Positions 29,973-40,346 of a DNA stretch of 44,972 nt are shown here, in pieces. Each line of letters begins with the position of its first letter. Position 1 is the stretch's first letter. The stretch comes from Methanothrix harundinacea (GTDB lineage Archaea; Halobacteriota; Methanosarcinia; Methanotrichales; Methanotrichaceae). The stretch is taken from assembly GCA_001509375.1 (NCBI GenBank), contig LGFT01000019.1:1-44972 (forward strand), given 5' to 3'. Below the pieces are notes generated by a model, which saw nothing but the letters and a program-made list of their open reading frames with translations, was not told the DNA's origin and made no database searches. A program made the position numbers and the translations under genes.

Positions 29973-32900
29973 ATGATCTCTGAGGTGGCAGGACAATACA
30001 ACGCGAAAGAGGTAGAGGGAAAGGTCAGGAAGTTCTGGGACGATAACGGAATCTACATCAAGACCAGGACAATGAGATCCGGCGGCAGAAAGTTCTTCTT
30101 CGTCGACGGGCCGCCCTACACCACGGGGAGGATCCATCTCGGGACCGCCTGGAACAAGATCATCAAAGACTCCATCCTCCGCTTCAAGTCGATGAACGAC
30201 TTCGTCATCAAGGACCGGGCGGGCTGGGACATGCACGGCCTCCCCATCGAGGTGAAGGTGGAGGAGCACTTGGGCTTCAAGAGCAAGAAGGATATCGAGA
30301 CCTACGGCGTGGACCGGTTCATCGACAAATGCAAGGAGTTCGCCCTCAGCCAGAAGGACCAGATGACAGAGCAGTTCAGGACCCTGGGGGCCTGGCTCAA
30401 CTGGGAGGACCCCTACATGACCCTCAAGGACGAGTACCTGGAGGCCGCCTGGTGGACCCTCAAGAGGGCGAACGAGAGGAACCTCCTGGAGCGGGGATTC
30501 CGGGTCGTCAACTGGTGTCCCCGCTGCGAGACCGCCATCGCCGACGCTGAGGTGGAGTACTGGGAGGAGACGGACCCCTCGATATACGTCAAGTTCCCGG
30601 TGGTGGGGCAGGAGAATACCTTCATGATGATCTGGACGACGACGCCGTGGACGATACCCGCCAACGTCGGCGTCGCGGTCCACCCACAGTTCGAGTACTC
30701 GCGGGTCCGGGCATGGAAGGACGACCCCGAGAAGGCCGAGATCCTGATCATCGCAACGCCCCTCGTCGAGAGCGTCCTGCGGGAGGGGAGGTACAGGGAC
30801 TACGAGATCCTGGACCGGTTTGGAGGAACGGAGCTTGAGGGGCTCCGTTACGAGCACCCCCTCGTCGACCTGATCCCCGCCCAGAGGGATATCGCCCACA
30901 AGATATACTTGGCAGACTTCGTCACCGCCGAGAACACGGGATCAGTCCACATCGCTCCAGGCCACGGTTTAGAGGACTTCGAGCTGGGGGTCGCCGAGGA
31001 TATGCCCATATTCTGCCCCGTCGGCGAGGACGGCCGCTACACCGCCGAGGCCGGGGAGAAATATGTCGGTAAATACGTCAGGTCCGCCAACGAGGAGGTA
31101 AACTCGGACCTGGCCGAACGGGGGCTTCTTTTGGCTGAGGGGGATCTCGTCCACAGGTACGGCCACTGCTGGCGGTGCAAGACCCCCATAATCTACATCG
31201 CCACCCCCCAATGGTTCCTCAAGATCTCAGACCTTCGGAACGATATGCTTGAGGAGATCGCGCGGGTCAAGTGGTATCCAGACTGGGCGGGCTCTGCAAG
31301 GTTCAGGGACTGGATCAGCGGCGCCCGGGACTGGTGCATCTCCCGCCAGAGGTACTGGGGGATACCGCTTCCCATCTGGATCTGTGGGAAATGCGGCGAG
31401 ATGGAGGTGATCGGCTCGATGGAGGAGCTGAACGCCAGAAGCGGCACGGTCGTCGAAGAGCTCCATCGGCCCGCGGTCGATCTCGTGACCCTCAAGTGCC
31501 CATGCGGAGGCGAGATGCGGAGGGTTCCCGACGTCTTCGACGTCTGGTTTGACAGCGCCGTCGCCTCATGGGCGACCCTCAACTACCCAAGAGATCAGGA
31601 ACAGATCAAAGAATGGTGGCCCGCCGACTTCATCACTGAGGGGCACGACCAGACCAGGGGGTGGTTTTACTCCCAGCTCGGCGCCAGCATGGTCTCTTTC
31701 GGCGTCGCCCCCTATAAGAGCGTCCTGATGCACGGCTTCACCCTGGACGACAAGGGGAAGAAGATGAGCAAGAGCATAGGAAACGTCGTCTCCCCCGAGG
31801 AGGTCGTCAGCAAGTTCGGAGCCGATACCCTGCGGTTCTACGTCCTATCCTCCAACGCCCCCTGGGAGGACATCCACTTCAGCTGGGAGGAGATGGCAAA
31901 CACCAATCGGATGCTGAACATCCTCTGGAACGCCTACCGATTCCCGTTGCCCTACATGATCCTGGACAGGTTCGATCCGACGAGGACGACCATGGAGAAG
32001 TGTCTTGAGAACCTCAGGCCCGAGGACCGGTGGATCCTCTCGCGGGCCAACACCCTGGCAGCTGAAATCCAGGCAGGCATGGATTCCTACCAGCTCCACA
32101 GGGCGACCAGGGCCCTCGCCGACTTCGTCCTGGAGGACCTCTCTAGGTGGTATATCCAGCTCGTCCGGCCCCGGACCTGGATCGAGACCGACGACCCCGA
32201 CAAGCTCGCCGCCTACGCCACCATATACGAGGTGATGGTCACCCTGGCAAAGCTTCTCGCGCCCTTTGCCCCCTTCACCGCCGAGACGATCTACCAGAAC
32301 CTGGTGAGGAGCACCGATTCCAATGCTCCTGAATCGGTCCACCTCTGCGACTGGCACAGGCCGCGGGACGACTTCATCGACGAGGCCCTCGAAAAGGAGA
32401 TGGACCTGGTGAGGGTGGTGGTGGAGGCGGTCTCCAACGCCCGCCAGAAGGGAGGACGAAAGCTGAGGTGGCCGGTCTCAGATGTTGTCATCTCCCCCTC
32501 GAAGGAGATCCCTGACCTCGAGGACCTCCTGGGCGTTCTCAAGAGCCAGACCAACTGCAAGAGGGTGACGGTCATGAACGTCGGTGAAAAACCGCCCATG
32601 GAGATCGCCATAAACCCCGTCCCCAAGAAGATCGGTCCCGTCTTCAAGGGCGAGGCCCAGAAGGTGATTGAAGTCCTCAAAGAGGCAGACTCCGCCATGG
32701 TCAGAGCGGGGATCAGTGCAGGCGATTGCGTTGTGGGAGGTTATGCCATCTCCCCCGATATGGTCGAGTTCCTCGAGAAGATCCCCGAGAACCTGGTAGC
32801 AGCCGAGTTCCCCAGCGGGTGGGTCTACGTTGACGTCACCCTCACCGAGGAGCTGAAAGCCGAAGGGTACGCGAGGGAGATCATCCGAAGGGTCCAGGAC

Positions 32901-33149
32901 ATGAGGAAGGAGCTGGACCTCCGGGTAGAGGAGAAGATCGAGGCCTCCATCAGAGTGGAGGACGAGAAGGTCTTAAAGCTCGTAGCGACGATGAAAGAGC
33001 ACATCGCTAGCGAGGTGAGGGCGAAGCACCTCGATATGGGACCAACTCTGGATATCATTAGCTGGCTAGAGAATCTCGAAGGGTCCCTCGTAAAGGACTG
33101 GTCCGTAGAGGATGTGTCGATGACGATAGGCATCTCTCGCGGACAATAA
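29973..33149 (+). CDS. ileS: Isoleucyl-tRNA synthetase
   Basis: A 1058-residue class I synthetase charging tRNA-Ile. The HIGH-type motif is IHLG (54-57, in [12 protein letters not shown]) and the KMSKS motif is at 597-601 ([15 protein letters not shown]). Between them lies the CP1 editing domain with [17 protein letters not shown], and zinc-type Cys clusters [11 protein letters not shown] and CGKCGEME ... CPCGGEMRR. After KMSKS come the anticodon-binding helices and a long C-terminal domain as in archaeal/eukaryotic enzymes. Length is normal. The DUF151-type gene follows after 30 bases in the same direction, so they may be cotranscribed. Confidence 0.98.
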   Translation: MISEVAGQYNAKEVEGKVRKFWDDNGIYIKTRTMRSGGRKFFFVDGPPYTTGRIHLGTAWNKIIKDSILRFKSMNDFVIKDRAGWDMHGLPIEVKVEEHLGFKSKKDIETYGVDRFIDKCKEFALSQKDQMTEQFRTLGAWLNWEDPYMTLKDEYLEAAWWTLKRANERNLLERGFRVVNWCPRCETAIADAEVEYWEETDPSIYVKFPVVGQENTFMMIWTTTPWTIPANVGVAVHPQFEYSRVRAWKDDPEKAEILIIATPLVESVLREGRYRDYEILDRFGGTELEGLRYEHPLVDLIPAQRDIAHKIYLADFVTAENTGSVHIAPGHGLEDFELGVAEDMPIFCPVGEDGRYTAEAGEKYVGKYVRSANEEVNSDLAERGLLLAEGDLVHRYGHCWRCKTPIIYIATPQWFLKISDLRNDMLEEIARVKWYPDWAGSARFRDWISGARDWCISRQRYWGIPLPIWICGKCGEMEVIGSMEELNARSGTVVEELHRPAVDLVTLKCPCGGEMRRVPDVFDVWFDSAVASWATLNYPRDQEQIKEWWPADFITEGHDQTRGWFYSQLGASMVSFGVAPYKSVLMHGFTLDDKGKKMSKSIGNVVSPEEVVSKFGADTLRFYVLSSNAPWEDIHFSWEEMANTNRMLNILWNAYRFPLPYMILDRFDPTRTTMEKCLENLRPEDRWILSRANTLAAEIQAGMDSYQLHRATRALADFVLEDLSRWYIQLVRPRTWIETDDPDKLAAYATIYEVMVTLAKLLAPFAPFTAETIYQNLVRSTDSNAPESVHLCDWHRPRDDFIDEALEKEMDLVRVVVEAVSNARQKGGRKLRWPVSDVVISPSKEIPDLEDLLGVLKSQTNCKRVTVMNVGEKPPMEIAINPVPKKIGPVFKGEAQKVIEVLKEADSAMVRAGISAGDCVVGGYAISPDMVEFLEKIPENLVAAEFPSGWVYVDVTLTEELKAEGYAREIIRRVQDMRKELDLRVEEKIEASIRVEDEKVLKLVATMKEHIASEVRAKHLDMGPTLDIISWLENLEGSLVKDWSVEDVSMTIGISRGQ

Positions 33150-33179
33150 ATATATAAGGTGAGTGTCAGAGGTGGTAGC

Positions 33180-33647
33180 ATGGAAGAGGAAGTTTCTCCG
33201 CCTCCCCTGAAGGTCGAGGTGAAGGGCGTCTACGCCGTCCACGCCGGTGGCGACATGGTCGCTCCCGTGGTTCTTCTGGAGGATGAGGCCTCGAGGCTCG
33301 TCCCCGTCTTCGTCGGCCTTGCTGAGGCGATCTCCATACACCAGGCTCTCTCTGGGCAGGTATCTCCCCGCCCCACCACCCACGACCTCTTCGTATCCAC
33401 CTTGGAGAGCCTGGGGGCCCGGGTCTCCGGGGTGCTCATCGACGACCTGGATGGCGGAGTATACTACGCTCGCCTCTCAGTATCCATCGACTCTGTGGAG
33501 AGGGAGGTAGATGCAAGGCCCAGCGACGGCATGGCTCTCGCCCTCCGCTCTGGAGCGCCCATCACCATCCAGGAGAGGGTCGCTGTGGAATCTTCCATGG
33601 ATAGGAAGGACCTGGACGACCTGAAGGGGATCGAGAACTACCTTTAA
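33180..33647 (+). CDS. Bifunctional nuclease family (DUF151) protein
   Basis: A 155-residue protein of the BFN/DUF151 family. Blocks seen: PVVLLEDEASRLVPVFVGLAEA (split: PVVLLEDEASRLVP / VFVGLAEAISI), RPTTHDLFVSTLESLGARV and VEREVDARPSDGMALALRSG. Members of the family have nuclease activity in plants and bacteria, but the archaeal role is unknown. ATG 33180 follows AGAGGTGG; the GTG seven codons upstream is less likely. It lies 30 bases after ileS. Confidence 0.9.
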   Translation: MEEEVSPPPLKVEVKGVYAVHAGGDMVAPVVLLEDEASRLVPVFVGLAEAISIHQALSGQVSPRPTTHDLFVSTLESLGARVSGVLIDDLDGGVYYARLSVSIDSVEREVDARPSDGMALALRSGAPITIQERVAVESSMDRKDLDDLKGIENYL

Positions 33648-33726
33648 CCTCTCGCAGATGAGATCGTCTTTTGTTTAACGGTTCATGAATTTCAGTCCAT
33701 CATTCTCAAATAAAAAGTTGGGAAAA

Positions 33727-33737
33727 CGTTTAATACC
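33727..33737 (+). promoter_or_regulatory. Possible box A of the C25 protease gene
   Basis: cgtttaatacc at about 33727-33737 lies some 130 bases before ATG 33864; a ribosome site GAGGTAA is present at about 33853. Weak call. Confidence 0.3.
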
Positions 33738-33863
33738 ATACGAAGAGAAGAATAACTGACCTCGAAATACTGGCGAAGATGAATATCGCAGATCTTGTGC
33801 GAGGGGGGTACATCTTGCCGAAGATAAGGGAGGGATTTGTACGGCCATATTTGAGGTAATACC

Positions 33864-36800
33864 ATGAGGAGTCATCCTGCCTTCTGTTTGACCTGCTTGT
33901 TGCTGGTCTTTAGCTTGAGCTTAGTTTTATCCTTTTCATCCGCCCAGGGCTACGGCCAAGGGAGCGTCATACGGTGGCAATACCGCCCAGAAGAGCCGAT
34001 AATCCAGGTCGGCTTCGGGGGCGAGATCCTTCCCATGGGCGCTCAGAACGCCACGAAGTCGATCAGGATCCCGGGGCTGGAAAATAGGATCATTCCGGGG
34101 GAGCCGGTAATTCCTTTTCGGACCGCCAGGATATTGATCCCCTTCGGGGAAGAGATAGAGGATATAAAGGTGCTTCCTGGTGAGAAGAAGAACCTCGGAA
34201 AAATTCTGATCGAGCCAGGCCAAGACCCCCTGCCCATAAGCTTTTCTGGAAACTACACCATAACGCCCCTCAATGAGACGACCTACGGATCGATGGAACC
34301 TTACCCCAAAGACATCTACTCTGTGGTGGGAGTCCAGAATAAGAATGGTTATAAAATATTATATTTAAATTTGTATCCTATCATGTACATCCCCAAGACG
34401 AAGGACACATACTACTTCGGCACCTTCGACCTGGAGGTGAAGACCGCCCCCACAAAGACTCTGGATCGGGGCCTCTTCAGGGGATTGGCTGAAGACAGAG
34501 AGCAGATAGAAAGGATGGTAGACAACCCCGGCGAGATAGCCGCCTACTCGATGGATATCGCGCCGACGGGATCATCCCCCCTCCTGGATGGGAATTACGA
34601 TTACCTCATAATAACGAACCGCGCCCTTAAGAACGCGCCAGGGCCCTACAACTTCACAGCCCTCGTGGACTGGAAGAGGTCAAAGGGCTTAGCCGCCACC
34701 ATAGTCACCGTTGAGGATATCCTCGCCATATATCCTGGAGCTGACGATCAGGAGAAGATCAGGAGCTTCATAAAGGACGCCTATCTCAACAACGGACTTA
34801 CCTACGTCCTCCTGGGAGGAGATGCTGACGGCGGCAGATCCGGCGGCGAAGGCTGGAACAACATTGTTCCCGCGAGAGGCCTTTGGGCCTGGGACTACGA
34901 GGCGAGCCCGCCGAATATTCCCTCGGACCTCTACTACGCCTGTCTCGACGGAAACTACGACTACAATGGCAACGGCATCTACGGCGAGCCAGGGGATGGA
35001 CCCCGGGGCGGGGAGGTTGATTTGATGGCCGAGGTCTACGTCGGGAGGGCTCCCGTCGACTCTTACGCTGAGCTATCCAATTTCGTGAGAAAGACCATCG
35101 CCTATGAGTCTACCACCGTCGACCCATACCTCAAGGAGGTCTGGATGGTGGGCGAGTATCTGGGCTTCGGGGGCGTCAGCGACTGGGGCGGAAACTCCCT
35201 CGACGAGATCAAAGACAGCTCTGGCGCCAGCGGCTACAACACCGCCGGATTTCCCGACGATTACGCCAAGTCCTGTCTCTACGATAGGGATCGGGAATGG
35301 GACAAAACGGAGCTCGCTGAGATTATCAATGGCAACGTCCATGCCATAAACCACCTGGGACATGCCAACGTCGGGAATGTCATGAAGATGAAGGTCGACG
35401 ACGTCGGCAGCCTCAAAAACGACAGATACTTCTTCGGATACAGCCAGGGCTGCTACGCCGGCTCCTTCGACAATCGGGATCCTGACAGCATCTATTTCCC
35501 CGACGACTGCGTCCTTGAGAACTTCATCACCGAACCCCATGGGGCCTTTGCCTTCATAGGAAACTCAAGGTACGGCTGGGGCCGAAAGTCTACCACCGAC
35601 GGCCCGTCTCAGAGATACCATCGACAGTTCTGGGACGCCGTATTCGGAGAGGGGATCAAAGAGATCGGTCGGGCCCTCCAGGATGCCAAGGAGGATAACT
35701 TGGGATCCATCGACGGGACCAGCGATGGCAACGTGATGAGGTTCTGCTACTACGAGATCAACCTCTTCGGCGATCCCGAGATCAGTTTCCATCTTCCCTT
35801 TACTGCAGATCACGATGTCGAGATAGTCGAGATGGAGCTTCCAAGCTATTCAAAGCCCGGGAGGTCTGTGGAGGTGAAGGTGGTCGTCAAGAACAAGGGG
35901 CTCAAGGACGAGAAGAACGTGGTCGTCCAGCTTCTCGATGGGGGAGCCGTCAAGGACTCGGAGTCTATCCTCGACCTTCCCAGCGGAGATTCTGTTGAGG
36001 TGAGCCTCTACTGGTCTAATGCCGAAGAGGGAAGGCGCGCCTTGGAGGCGCGCGCACTACCGATCGAGGGCGAGGATATCACCGACGACAACCGCCAAGA
36101 GAGATGGATCGAGGTCTTTGATAGTCGGAGCATGATTCTTCTGGTGGACGACGATGAGGAAGCAGACTATGAGACTTATTACGAACGGGCGCTGACCGCC
36201 AGCGGATGCGATTACGTCAAGGTCGATGGCTCCCCGAGCAGAAGCGAGCTGTTATCCTTCGACTGCGTGGTATGGGTCACAGGCAGGGATTTTACCACCA
36301 CCCTCACCGCCGAGGACCAGGCGAACCTGGCCGCTTATCTCGACGCTGGCGGGAGCCTCTTTCTGTCCGGCCAGGATATCGGCTACAACATCCAGGACAC
36401 CGACTTTTATCAGGATTATCTGCAGGTCGAGTATGTGAAGGACAGCACCGGCGTTTGCCTTCTCGAGGGCGTTCCCGGTGACCCCATATCCGATGGGATC
36501 ACCTTTGGGATCTCGGAGGGTGACGGGGCGGACAACCAGTACTGGCCGAGCGAGATTCGTCCCATCACCTCTTACGCCAAAGAGATTTTCAAGTACAAAG
36601 ACGACGGATGTGCTGCGGTTAGGGTTGACACAGAGATTTACAAGGTGGTCTACTTTGCCTTCGGGTTTGAGGCGATAAATAGCTCCTCGGATAGAGATGA
36701 GATAATGGGGCGGGTCTTGTCGGAGCTGACCAAGTCCAATGAACCGCCTGCCAGCATATCCGGGACGGACGGTCTCGGTGCCTTCCAGACCATCGCTTCA

Positions 36801-36968
36801 GAAATACCGGACGGACCGATCTGGAAGGGCGGCGCAAAAGGACCCGTAGAAGGCGCGGATTTCGAGTTTGATCTCTCCATAGAGGATATGGACCTGAACT
36901 TCGAGACATTTGAGGATATGAATTTCGAGTTCCAGGATATGGGATCTGGGTTTTGGGGTGTGAAGTGA
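33864..36968 (+). CDS. Secreted gingipain-like (C25) cysteine protease with CARDB domain
   Basis: 1034 residues. A signal peptide (hydrophobic 6-24) is followed by a propeptide-like region, then the C25 catalytic domain from about residue 240 (GNYDYLIITNRALKN, GLAATIVTVEDILAIYPG, YVLLGGDADGG). The dyad is H500 (NHLGHANVG) and C530 (YSQGCYAGSFD), with spacing as in gingipains. A CARDB domain (about 650-750, DVEIVEMELPS, VKVVVKNKGLKDEKNVVVQL) follows, then a ThuA/glutamine-amidotransferase-like segment from about 755 (MILLVDDDEEADYETYYERAL, GGSLFLSGQDIGYNI). The C-terminus has an acidic-aromatic repeat (EDMDLNFETFEDMNFEFQDM). No membrane anchor or sorting signal is obvious. Likely an extracellular or cell-surface peptidase; substrate unknown. 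The beta-helix gene begins one base after its stop. Confidence 0.88.
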   Translation: MRSHPAFCLTCLLLVFSLSLVLSFSSAQGYGQGSVIRWQYRPEEPIIQVGFGGEILPMGAQNATKSIRIPGLENRIIPGEPVIPFRTARILIPFGEEIEDIKVLPGEKKNLGKILIEPGQDPLPISFSGNYTITPLNETTYGSMEPYPKDIYSVVGVQNKNGYKILYLNLYPIMYIPKTKDTYYFGTFDLEVKTAPTKTLDRGLFRGLAEDREQIERMVDNPGEIAAYSMDIAPTGSSPLLDGNYDYLIITNRALKNAPGPYNFTALVDWKRSKGLAATIVTVEDILAIYPGADDQEKIRSFIKDAYLNNGLTYVLLGGDADGGRSGGEGWNNIVPARGLWAWDYEASPPNIPSDLYYACLDGNYDYNGNGIYGEPGDGPRGGEVDLMAEVYVGRAPVDSYAELSNFVRKTIAYESTTVDPYLKEVWMVGEYLGFGGVSDWGGNSLDEIKDSSGASGYNTAGFPDDYAKSCLYDRDREWDKTELAEIINGNVHAINHLGHANVGNVMKMKVDDVGSLKNDRYFFGYSQGCYAGSFDNRDPDSIYFPDDCVLENFITEPHGAFAFIGNSRYGWGRKSTTDGPSQRYHRQFWDAVFGEGIKEIGRALQDAKEDNLGSIDGTSDGNVMRFCYYEINLFGDPEISFHLPFTADHDVEIVEMELPSYSKPGRSVEVKVVVKNKGLKDEKNVVVQLLDGGAVKDSESILDLPSGDSVEVSLYWSNAEEGRRALEARALPIEGEDITDDNRQERWIEVFDSRSMILLVDDDEEADYETYYERALTASGCDYVKVDGSPSRSELLSFDCVVWVTGRDFTTTLTAEDQANLAAYLDAGGSLFLSGQDIGYNIQDTDFYQDYLQVEYVKDSTGVCLLEGVPGDPISDGITFGISEGDGADNQYWPSEIRPITSYAKEIFKYKDDGCAAVRVDTEIYKVVYFAFGFEAINSSSDRDEIMGRVLSELTKSNEPPASISGTDGLGAFQTIASEIPDGPIWKGGAKGPVEGADFEFDLSIEDMDLNFETFEDMNFEFQDMGSGFWGVK

Positions 36969-36969
36969 T

Positions 36970-37725
36970 ATGGGGATGAGGTGGATGAGGTGGAAGTTCC
37001 TTTCGGCTTTGATCTTGGCTGCGATAACCATCGCCGCAGCTCAGGCAGCCATCATCACTGTCGGGCCGGAGGGCTGCGACTACGTCAGCATCCAGGAGGC
37101 CGTCGAGGATGCGAATCCGGGGGATACGATCAACGTTCTGAGCGGAACGTATAGAGAGAATGTGGTGGTGGACAAAAGCGTCGTCCTGCGGGGGAAGGAT
37201 TCTTGTTCCGAAAAGCCCGTTTTGGACGGCAAAGGCGTTGGTAGCACCTTAACACTCGTTGCAGACGAGATTACTCTCGAGGGGTTCGTCGTCAAAAACG
37301 CCGGGTTTGGGAAGGCCGGAATCGAGATTAAGTCCAACAAGAATCGAATCAGAAATAATCTCGTCACCGGGAACAAGTGGTACGGCATATCTCTTTCAGA
37401 CTCGGACGAAAACGTCATATCCGGGAACGTCGTCTGCAAAAACAAGTACGGCATCTGGATTGATGCCGAGTCCGACGGCAATAGAATAACCCAGAACGAG
37501 TTTTCGAACAACGCCAACGAGAACGCCGTTGACGCCGGCGCAAATCATTGGGAGAATAACGTCTACGACGACCTCGAAGAAGGGGTGGAGAGCTACAGGA
37601 TCTCCGGAGGGGCAAACGTCGACGACGATCCGAAAGCTCCAGAGTTCGAAACGACGGGGAACGACGCCGAATCCTCGACGATAACGGTTAAGATCACGAT
37701 ACCCACCCCCATAATAGGATCTTAG
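36970..37725 (+). CDS. Secreted right-handed beta-helix (NosD/pectate-lyase-fold) protein
   Basis: 251 residues with a signal peptide (LSALILAAITIAAAQAA). The stretch ITVGPEGCDYVSIQEAVEDA (split motif: DYVSIQEAVEDANPGDTI) opens the fold. Beta-helix rungs follow (NRIRNNLVTGNKWYGISLSD, ENVISGNVVCKNKYGIWIDA, NRITQNEFSNNANENAVDAG). These NosD/PbH1-type repeats bind polysaccharide or simply form a surface rod; no enzyme residues are clear. It starts one base after the protease stop, so the two are cotranscribed and probably work at the same site. Three in-frame ATGs (36970, 36976, 36985) compete; I keep the first. Confidence 0.82.
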   Translation: MGMRWMRWKFLSALILAAITIAAAQAAIITVGPEGCDYVSIQEAVEDANPGDTINVLSGTYRENVVVDKSVVLRGKDSCSEKPVLDGKGVGSTLTLVADEITLEGFVVKNAGFGKAGIEIKSNKNRIRNNLVTGNKWYGISLSDSDENVISGNVVCKNKYGIWIDAESDGNRITQNEFSNNANENAVDAGANHWENNVYDDLEEGVESYRISGGANVDDDPKAPEFETTGNDAESSTITVKITIPTPIIGS

Positions 37726-37850
37726 AGGATTGAAACGACGGGCCATCTTTTCTATATCGACCGCCCGCCCTTCTTCTCTTGACCCCCCGCTAAATTTGTT
37801 TCTCCTCCGATCTCAAATATTTTGACGGGCTGGGCTCTTCGCCCACACAC

Positions 37851-37860
37851 CTTTTTATAG
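37851..37860 (+). promoter_or_regulatory. Box A promoter of the RNase Z gene
   Basis: ctttttatag at 37851-37860 is a good archaeal TATA element about 46 bases before the start. The predicted leader contains GGAGCTGGAG. Confidence 0.5.
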
Positions 37861-37905
37861 TCACCCTCCTAAGAGGATCGGTCCTGAGCTGGAGCTGGAG
37901 ATGAT

Positions 37906-38829
37906 GTGAAGATGCTCACTGTGACCTTTCTAGGAACTGCGGGCTCTCTTCCCACGCCCGAGAGGAGCCCATCTGCGGTCCTGATCAACCGTGAGGGCGA
38001 GCTGATCCTCTTCGACTGCGGCGAGGGGACGCAGCGGCAGATGATGCGGGCGAAGACCGGGATGATGAGGCTCGACTACATCTTCATAACCCATCATCAC
38101 GCCGACCACATCCTGGGAATTCCGGGGCTCCTCGAGACTATGGCCTTCCAGGGGAGAAAGGAACCCCTCACCATAGTGGGGCCCGTCAGGACCGCCGAGG
38201 TGGTGGACCTCTTCGACCGGCTCTGCTACTACTCCCGGAAGTTTCCGGTTCGGGCTCTTGAGCTGGAAGCTGGCGACACGGTGAGGATGGATGGTTGCGA
38301 GGTGGAGGCGATCAGGACCGTCCACAGCGTCCCAAGCATCGGTTATTGTCTCCGGGAAGATCCGAGGCCAGGGCGGTTCAACCGCGAAAGGGCGATGGAG
38401 CTTGGCGTCCCCCCTGGACCCCTTTTTGGAAGACTACAGCGGGGCGATGCAGTGGAGGTGGAGGGAAGAGTGGTACAGCCCGAGGATGTGATGGGGCCTT
38501 CAAGGCCCGGAAGAAAGGTGGTCTACACCGGCGACTCGAGGCCGACCCTGGAGATCGAGGAGGCGAGCAGAGGCGCGGACCTTCTCATCCACGACGGGTC
38601 CCTGGGCGACGAGATGGGCGCCTGGGCCGTGGAGACAATGCACAGCACCGCTGGCGAGGCGGCGGAGCTCGCCAAGCGGGCTGGGGCGCGAAGGCTGGTT
38701 TTAACCCACATCAGCTCTCGTTACTCCGACGACGTCGGCCCCCTCCTCGCCGACGCTCGTCGCCACTTTCATGAGGTTCTGGTGGCAGAGGACCTCATGA
38801 AGATCGAGGTAAAGCTAAGAGCCCGCTGA
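37906..38829 (+). CDS. rnz: Ribonuclease Z (tRNA 3'-processing endonuclease)
   Basis: A 307-residue metallo-beta-lactamase-fold enzyme that cuts the 3' trailer of pre-tRNA, necessary here because the tRNA in this window encodes no CCA. FLGTAGSLPTPERSPSAVLI opens the fold; FDCGEGTQRQMMRAK and ITHHHADHILGIPGLLETM give the zinc-binding HxHxDH; YTGDSRP, DGSLGDEM, MHSTAGEAAELAKRAG and LTHISSRY are the later metal and substrate blocks. The GTG at 37906 is five bases after GGAG; the ATG two codons later is an equal candidate. Confidence 0.96.
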   Translation: MKMLTVTFLGTAGSLPTPERSPSAVLINREGELILFDCGEGTQRQMMRAKTGMMRLDYIFITHHHADHILGIPGLLETMAFQGRKEPLTIVGPVRTAEVVDLFDRLCYYSRKFPVRALELEAGDTVRMDGCEVEAIRTVHSVPSIGYCLREDPRPGRFNRERAMELGVPPGPLFGRLQRGDAVEVEGRVVQPEDVMGPSRPGRKVVYTGDSRPTLEIEEASRGADLLIHDGSLGDEMGAWAVETMHSTAGEAAELAKRAGARRLVLTHISSRYSDDVGPLLADARRHFHEVLVAEDLMKIEVKLRAR

Positions 38830-38860
38830 CGGACGGAAGATTTTGGCTGGTCTCGTTCCC

Positions 38861-39454
38861 TTACTCGTCCAGATCCTCAGCTGCCTGCCTGGCGATCCTC
38901 TCTCTCTCCTCAGCCATCGCCTTTCTCAGGCCCTCTGCCATCTCGTCGTCCCTCCCCACGAGGGCGTTATTGAGGGAGTGAGCCAGGCTCTCCAAGGCGT
39001 AGCCGACCCGGTCCATATCTATCATCCTCCTCTCATACCTAACACCGGCCTCGAAGAGGTGGTCGATCTCGTCATAGGGAAGGCCCAGAGCCTGAGCGGC
39101 GCTGACGGCCCGGCCATACTTCTCTTCTGAGACGTAGTACTCCAGCCCTTCTCGATAGAGCCTCACAGACTCCTCTTCCCTTCCGGCTTTCTTAGCGATG
39201 AGGGCAGCCCAGAGATAGTCACCATCGGCTACGGCGATCTCTACCGCTCTATCTATTCGGCCCGAGTCTCTCGCCAGAGAGATGGCGAGCTCAGTCTCGC
39301 CGGAGCCGATCAATATCTCTATCCCCGGCTCTACCAGATCGTCTTTTATATCTCTCAGGTTCTCTGTCAGGTAGAGGACTTGGTCTTCTCGGCTCATCTT
39401 TTCGAAATTTTCAATTCGCATCTCGTTCAAAATCATCACCAGATCCGCGTTCAC
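38861..39454 (-). CDS. Helical-repeat protein of unknown function, coupled to surE
   Basis: 197 residues, all-helical. Units such as ELAISLARDSGRIDRAVEIA, ADGDYLWAALIAKKAGREEE and KYGRAVSAAQALGLPYDEID look like TPR/HAT-style helix pairs; the C-terminus is a charged helix (EGLRKAMAEERERIARQAAE). Family not recognised. The GTG start at 39454 overlaps the surE stop (GTGA), so it is translated with surE. A scaffold role is a guess. Confidence 0.7.
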   Translation of the reverse strand: MNADLVMILNEMRIENFEKMSREDQVLYLTENLRDIKDDLVEPGIEILIGSGETELAISLARDSGRIDRAVEIAVADGDYLWAALIAKKAGREEESVRLYREGLEYYVSEEKYGRAVSAAQALGLPYDEIDHLFEAGVRYERRMIDMDRVGYALESLAHSLNNALVGRDDEMAEGLRKAMAEERERIARQAAEDLDE

Positions 39455-40242
39455 TGTACCAGTTCGGAGATCTCCGAAAAGTCGATCCTTGCGGTGTTGT
39501 CGATGGTAAGAGGGGTGACCGAGATCTTCCCCTCCTGGTAGATGGCCCGGACGTCGGTTCCCTCCCGTTCGGTGCAGACCAGGTCGCCGTCGATCCAGTA
39601 GTAGGGCCTCCCTCGGGGGTCCGATCGCTCCTGGACAGCGGTCTTGAAGATCTTCCGGGCGAGCTTTGTGACCACCACTTCTGTTTCCTCGGTGGCGTCG
39701 ACGGGAACGTTGATGTTCAGGATGTCCACCCCCGTCGGGAGTCCCTTCTCCAGGACGTTCTTCGCCACCTTTCTGACGAGGTTAGCCGCGACGCCGAACT
39801 GGTAGGCGTGATCATTTTTGCTGTCGAACTTGTCCCCCTGGTCGACGACTTGGACTGAAGCTGTGATCGCCGGGACGCCGTAGCTTGCAGCCTCGAGGGC
39901 CGCGCCGATGGTCCCGCTGGTGGTGACCGTATCGGTGCTGATGTTCTCACCGATGTTTATCCCCGATACTGCGAGGTCTGGAAGCTCCCCTTTCATAAGC
40001 CAAAATATCCCCATGATCACCGAGTCGGTGGGGGTCCCAGAGACCTCGTAGGCCTCGACGCCGTCAAGATCGACCTTGTTGTACCTGAGAGGTTCGAAGA
40101 CAGAAATAGACCTCCCGACGCCGCTTCTCTGGCCTGAGGGGGCGGCGACCAATAGTTCGCCGAGGCCCAAAACGCCTCTGACTGCCGCCCTGATTCCTGC
40201 GGAGTGGACTCCATCGTCGTTGGTAACCAGTATACGGTACAT
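39451..40242 (-). CDS. surE: 5'/3'-nucleotidase SurE
   Basis: A 263-residue SurE-family phosphatase acting on nucleoside monophosphates. RILVTNDDGVHSAGIRA gives the metal-binding Asp pair. Further conserved blocks are AAPSGQRSGVGRSIS, YEVSGTPTDSVIMGIF, DLAVSGINIGENISTDTVTTS (metal Ser/Asn) and GTIGAALEAASYGVPAIT. I take MYRILVTNDDG (40242) as the start; an ATG three codons earlier is in frame. A TATA-like element at 40267-40274 lies so close that the mRNA is probably leaderless. Confidence 0.95.
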   Translation of the reverse strand: MYRILVTNDDGVHSAGIRAAVRGVLGLGELLVAAPSGQRSGVGRSISVFEPLRYNKVDLDGVEAYEVSGTPTDSVIMGIFWLMKGELPDLAVSGINIGENISTDTVTTSGTIGAALEAASYGVPAITASVQVVDQGDKFDSKNDHAYQFGVAANLVRKVAKNVLEKGLPTGVDILNINVPVDATEETEVVVTKLARKIFKTAVQERSDPRGRPYYWIDGDLVCTEREGTDVRAIYQEGKISVTPLTIDNTARIDFSEISELVQ

Positions 40243-40266
40243 CGCGAGCATATCTGGGTATGAAGG

Positions 40267-40274
40267 TATAAAAA
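40267..40274 (-). promoter_or_regulatory. Box A promoter of surE
   Basis: TTTTTATA on the minus strand, about 25 bases before the first possible ATG (40251), and no ribosome site in between. This spacing predicts a leaderless transcript. Confidence 0.5.
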
Positions 40275-40346
40275 TGGAGCGACGTCGCGATCGGTGAATG
40301 ATCCTTGATCACCAGCCCCTGAAGGAGGCTAAATCTTCGATAATTT

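Noticed and set aside
29943-30899. 318-codon minus-strand frame over ileS
   Set aside because: Shadow of the IleRS catalytic domain; no family features.
33675-33875. 66-codon minus-strand frame
   Set aside because: No ribosome site or family pattern; lies in the promoter region of the protease gene.
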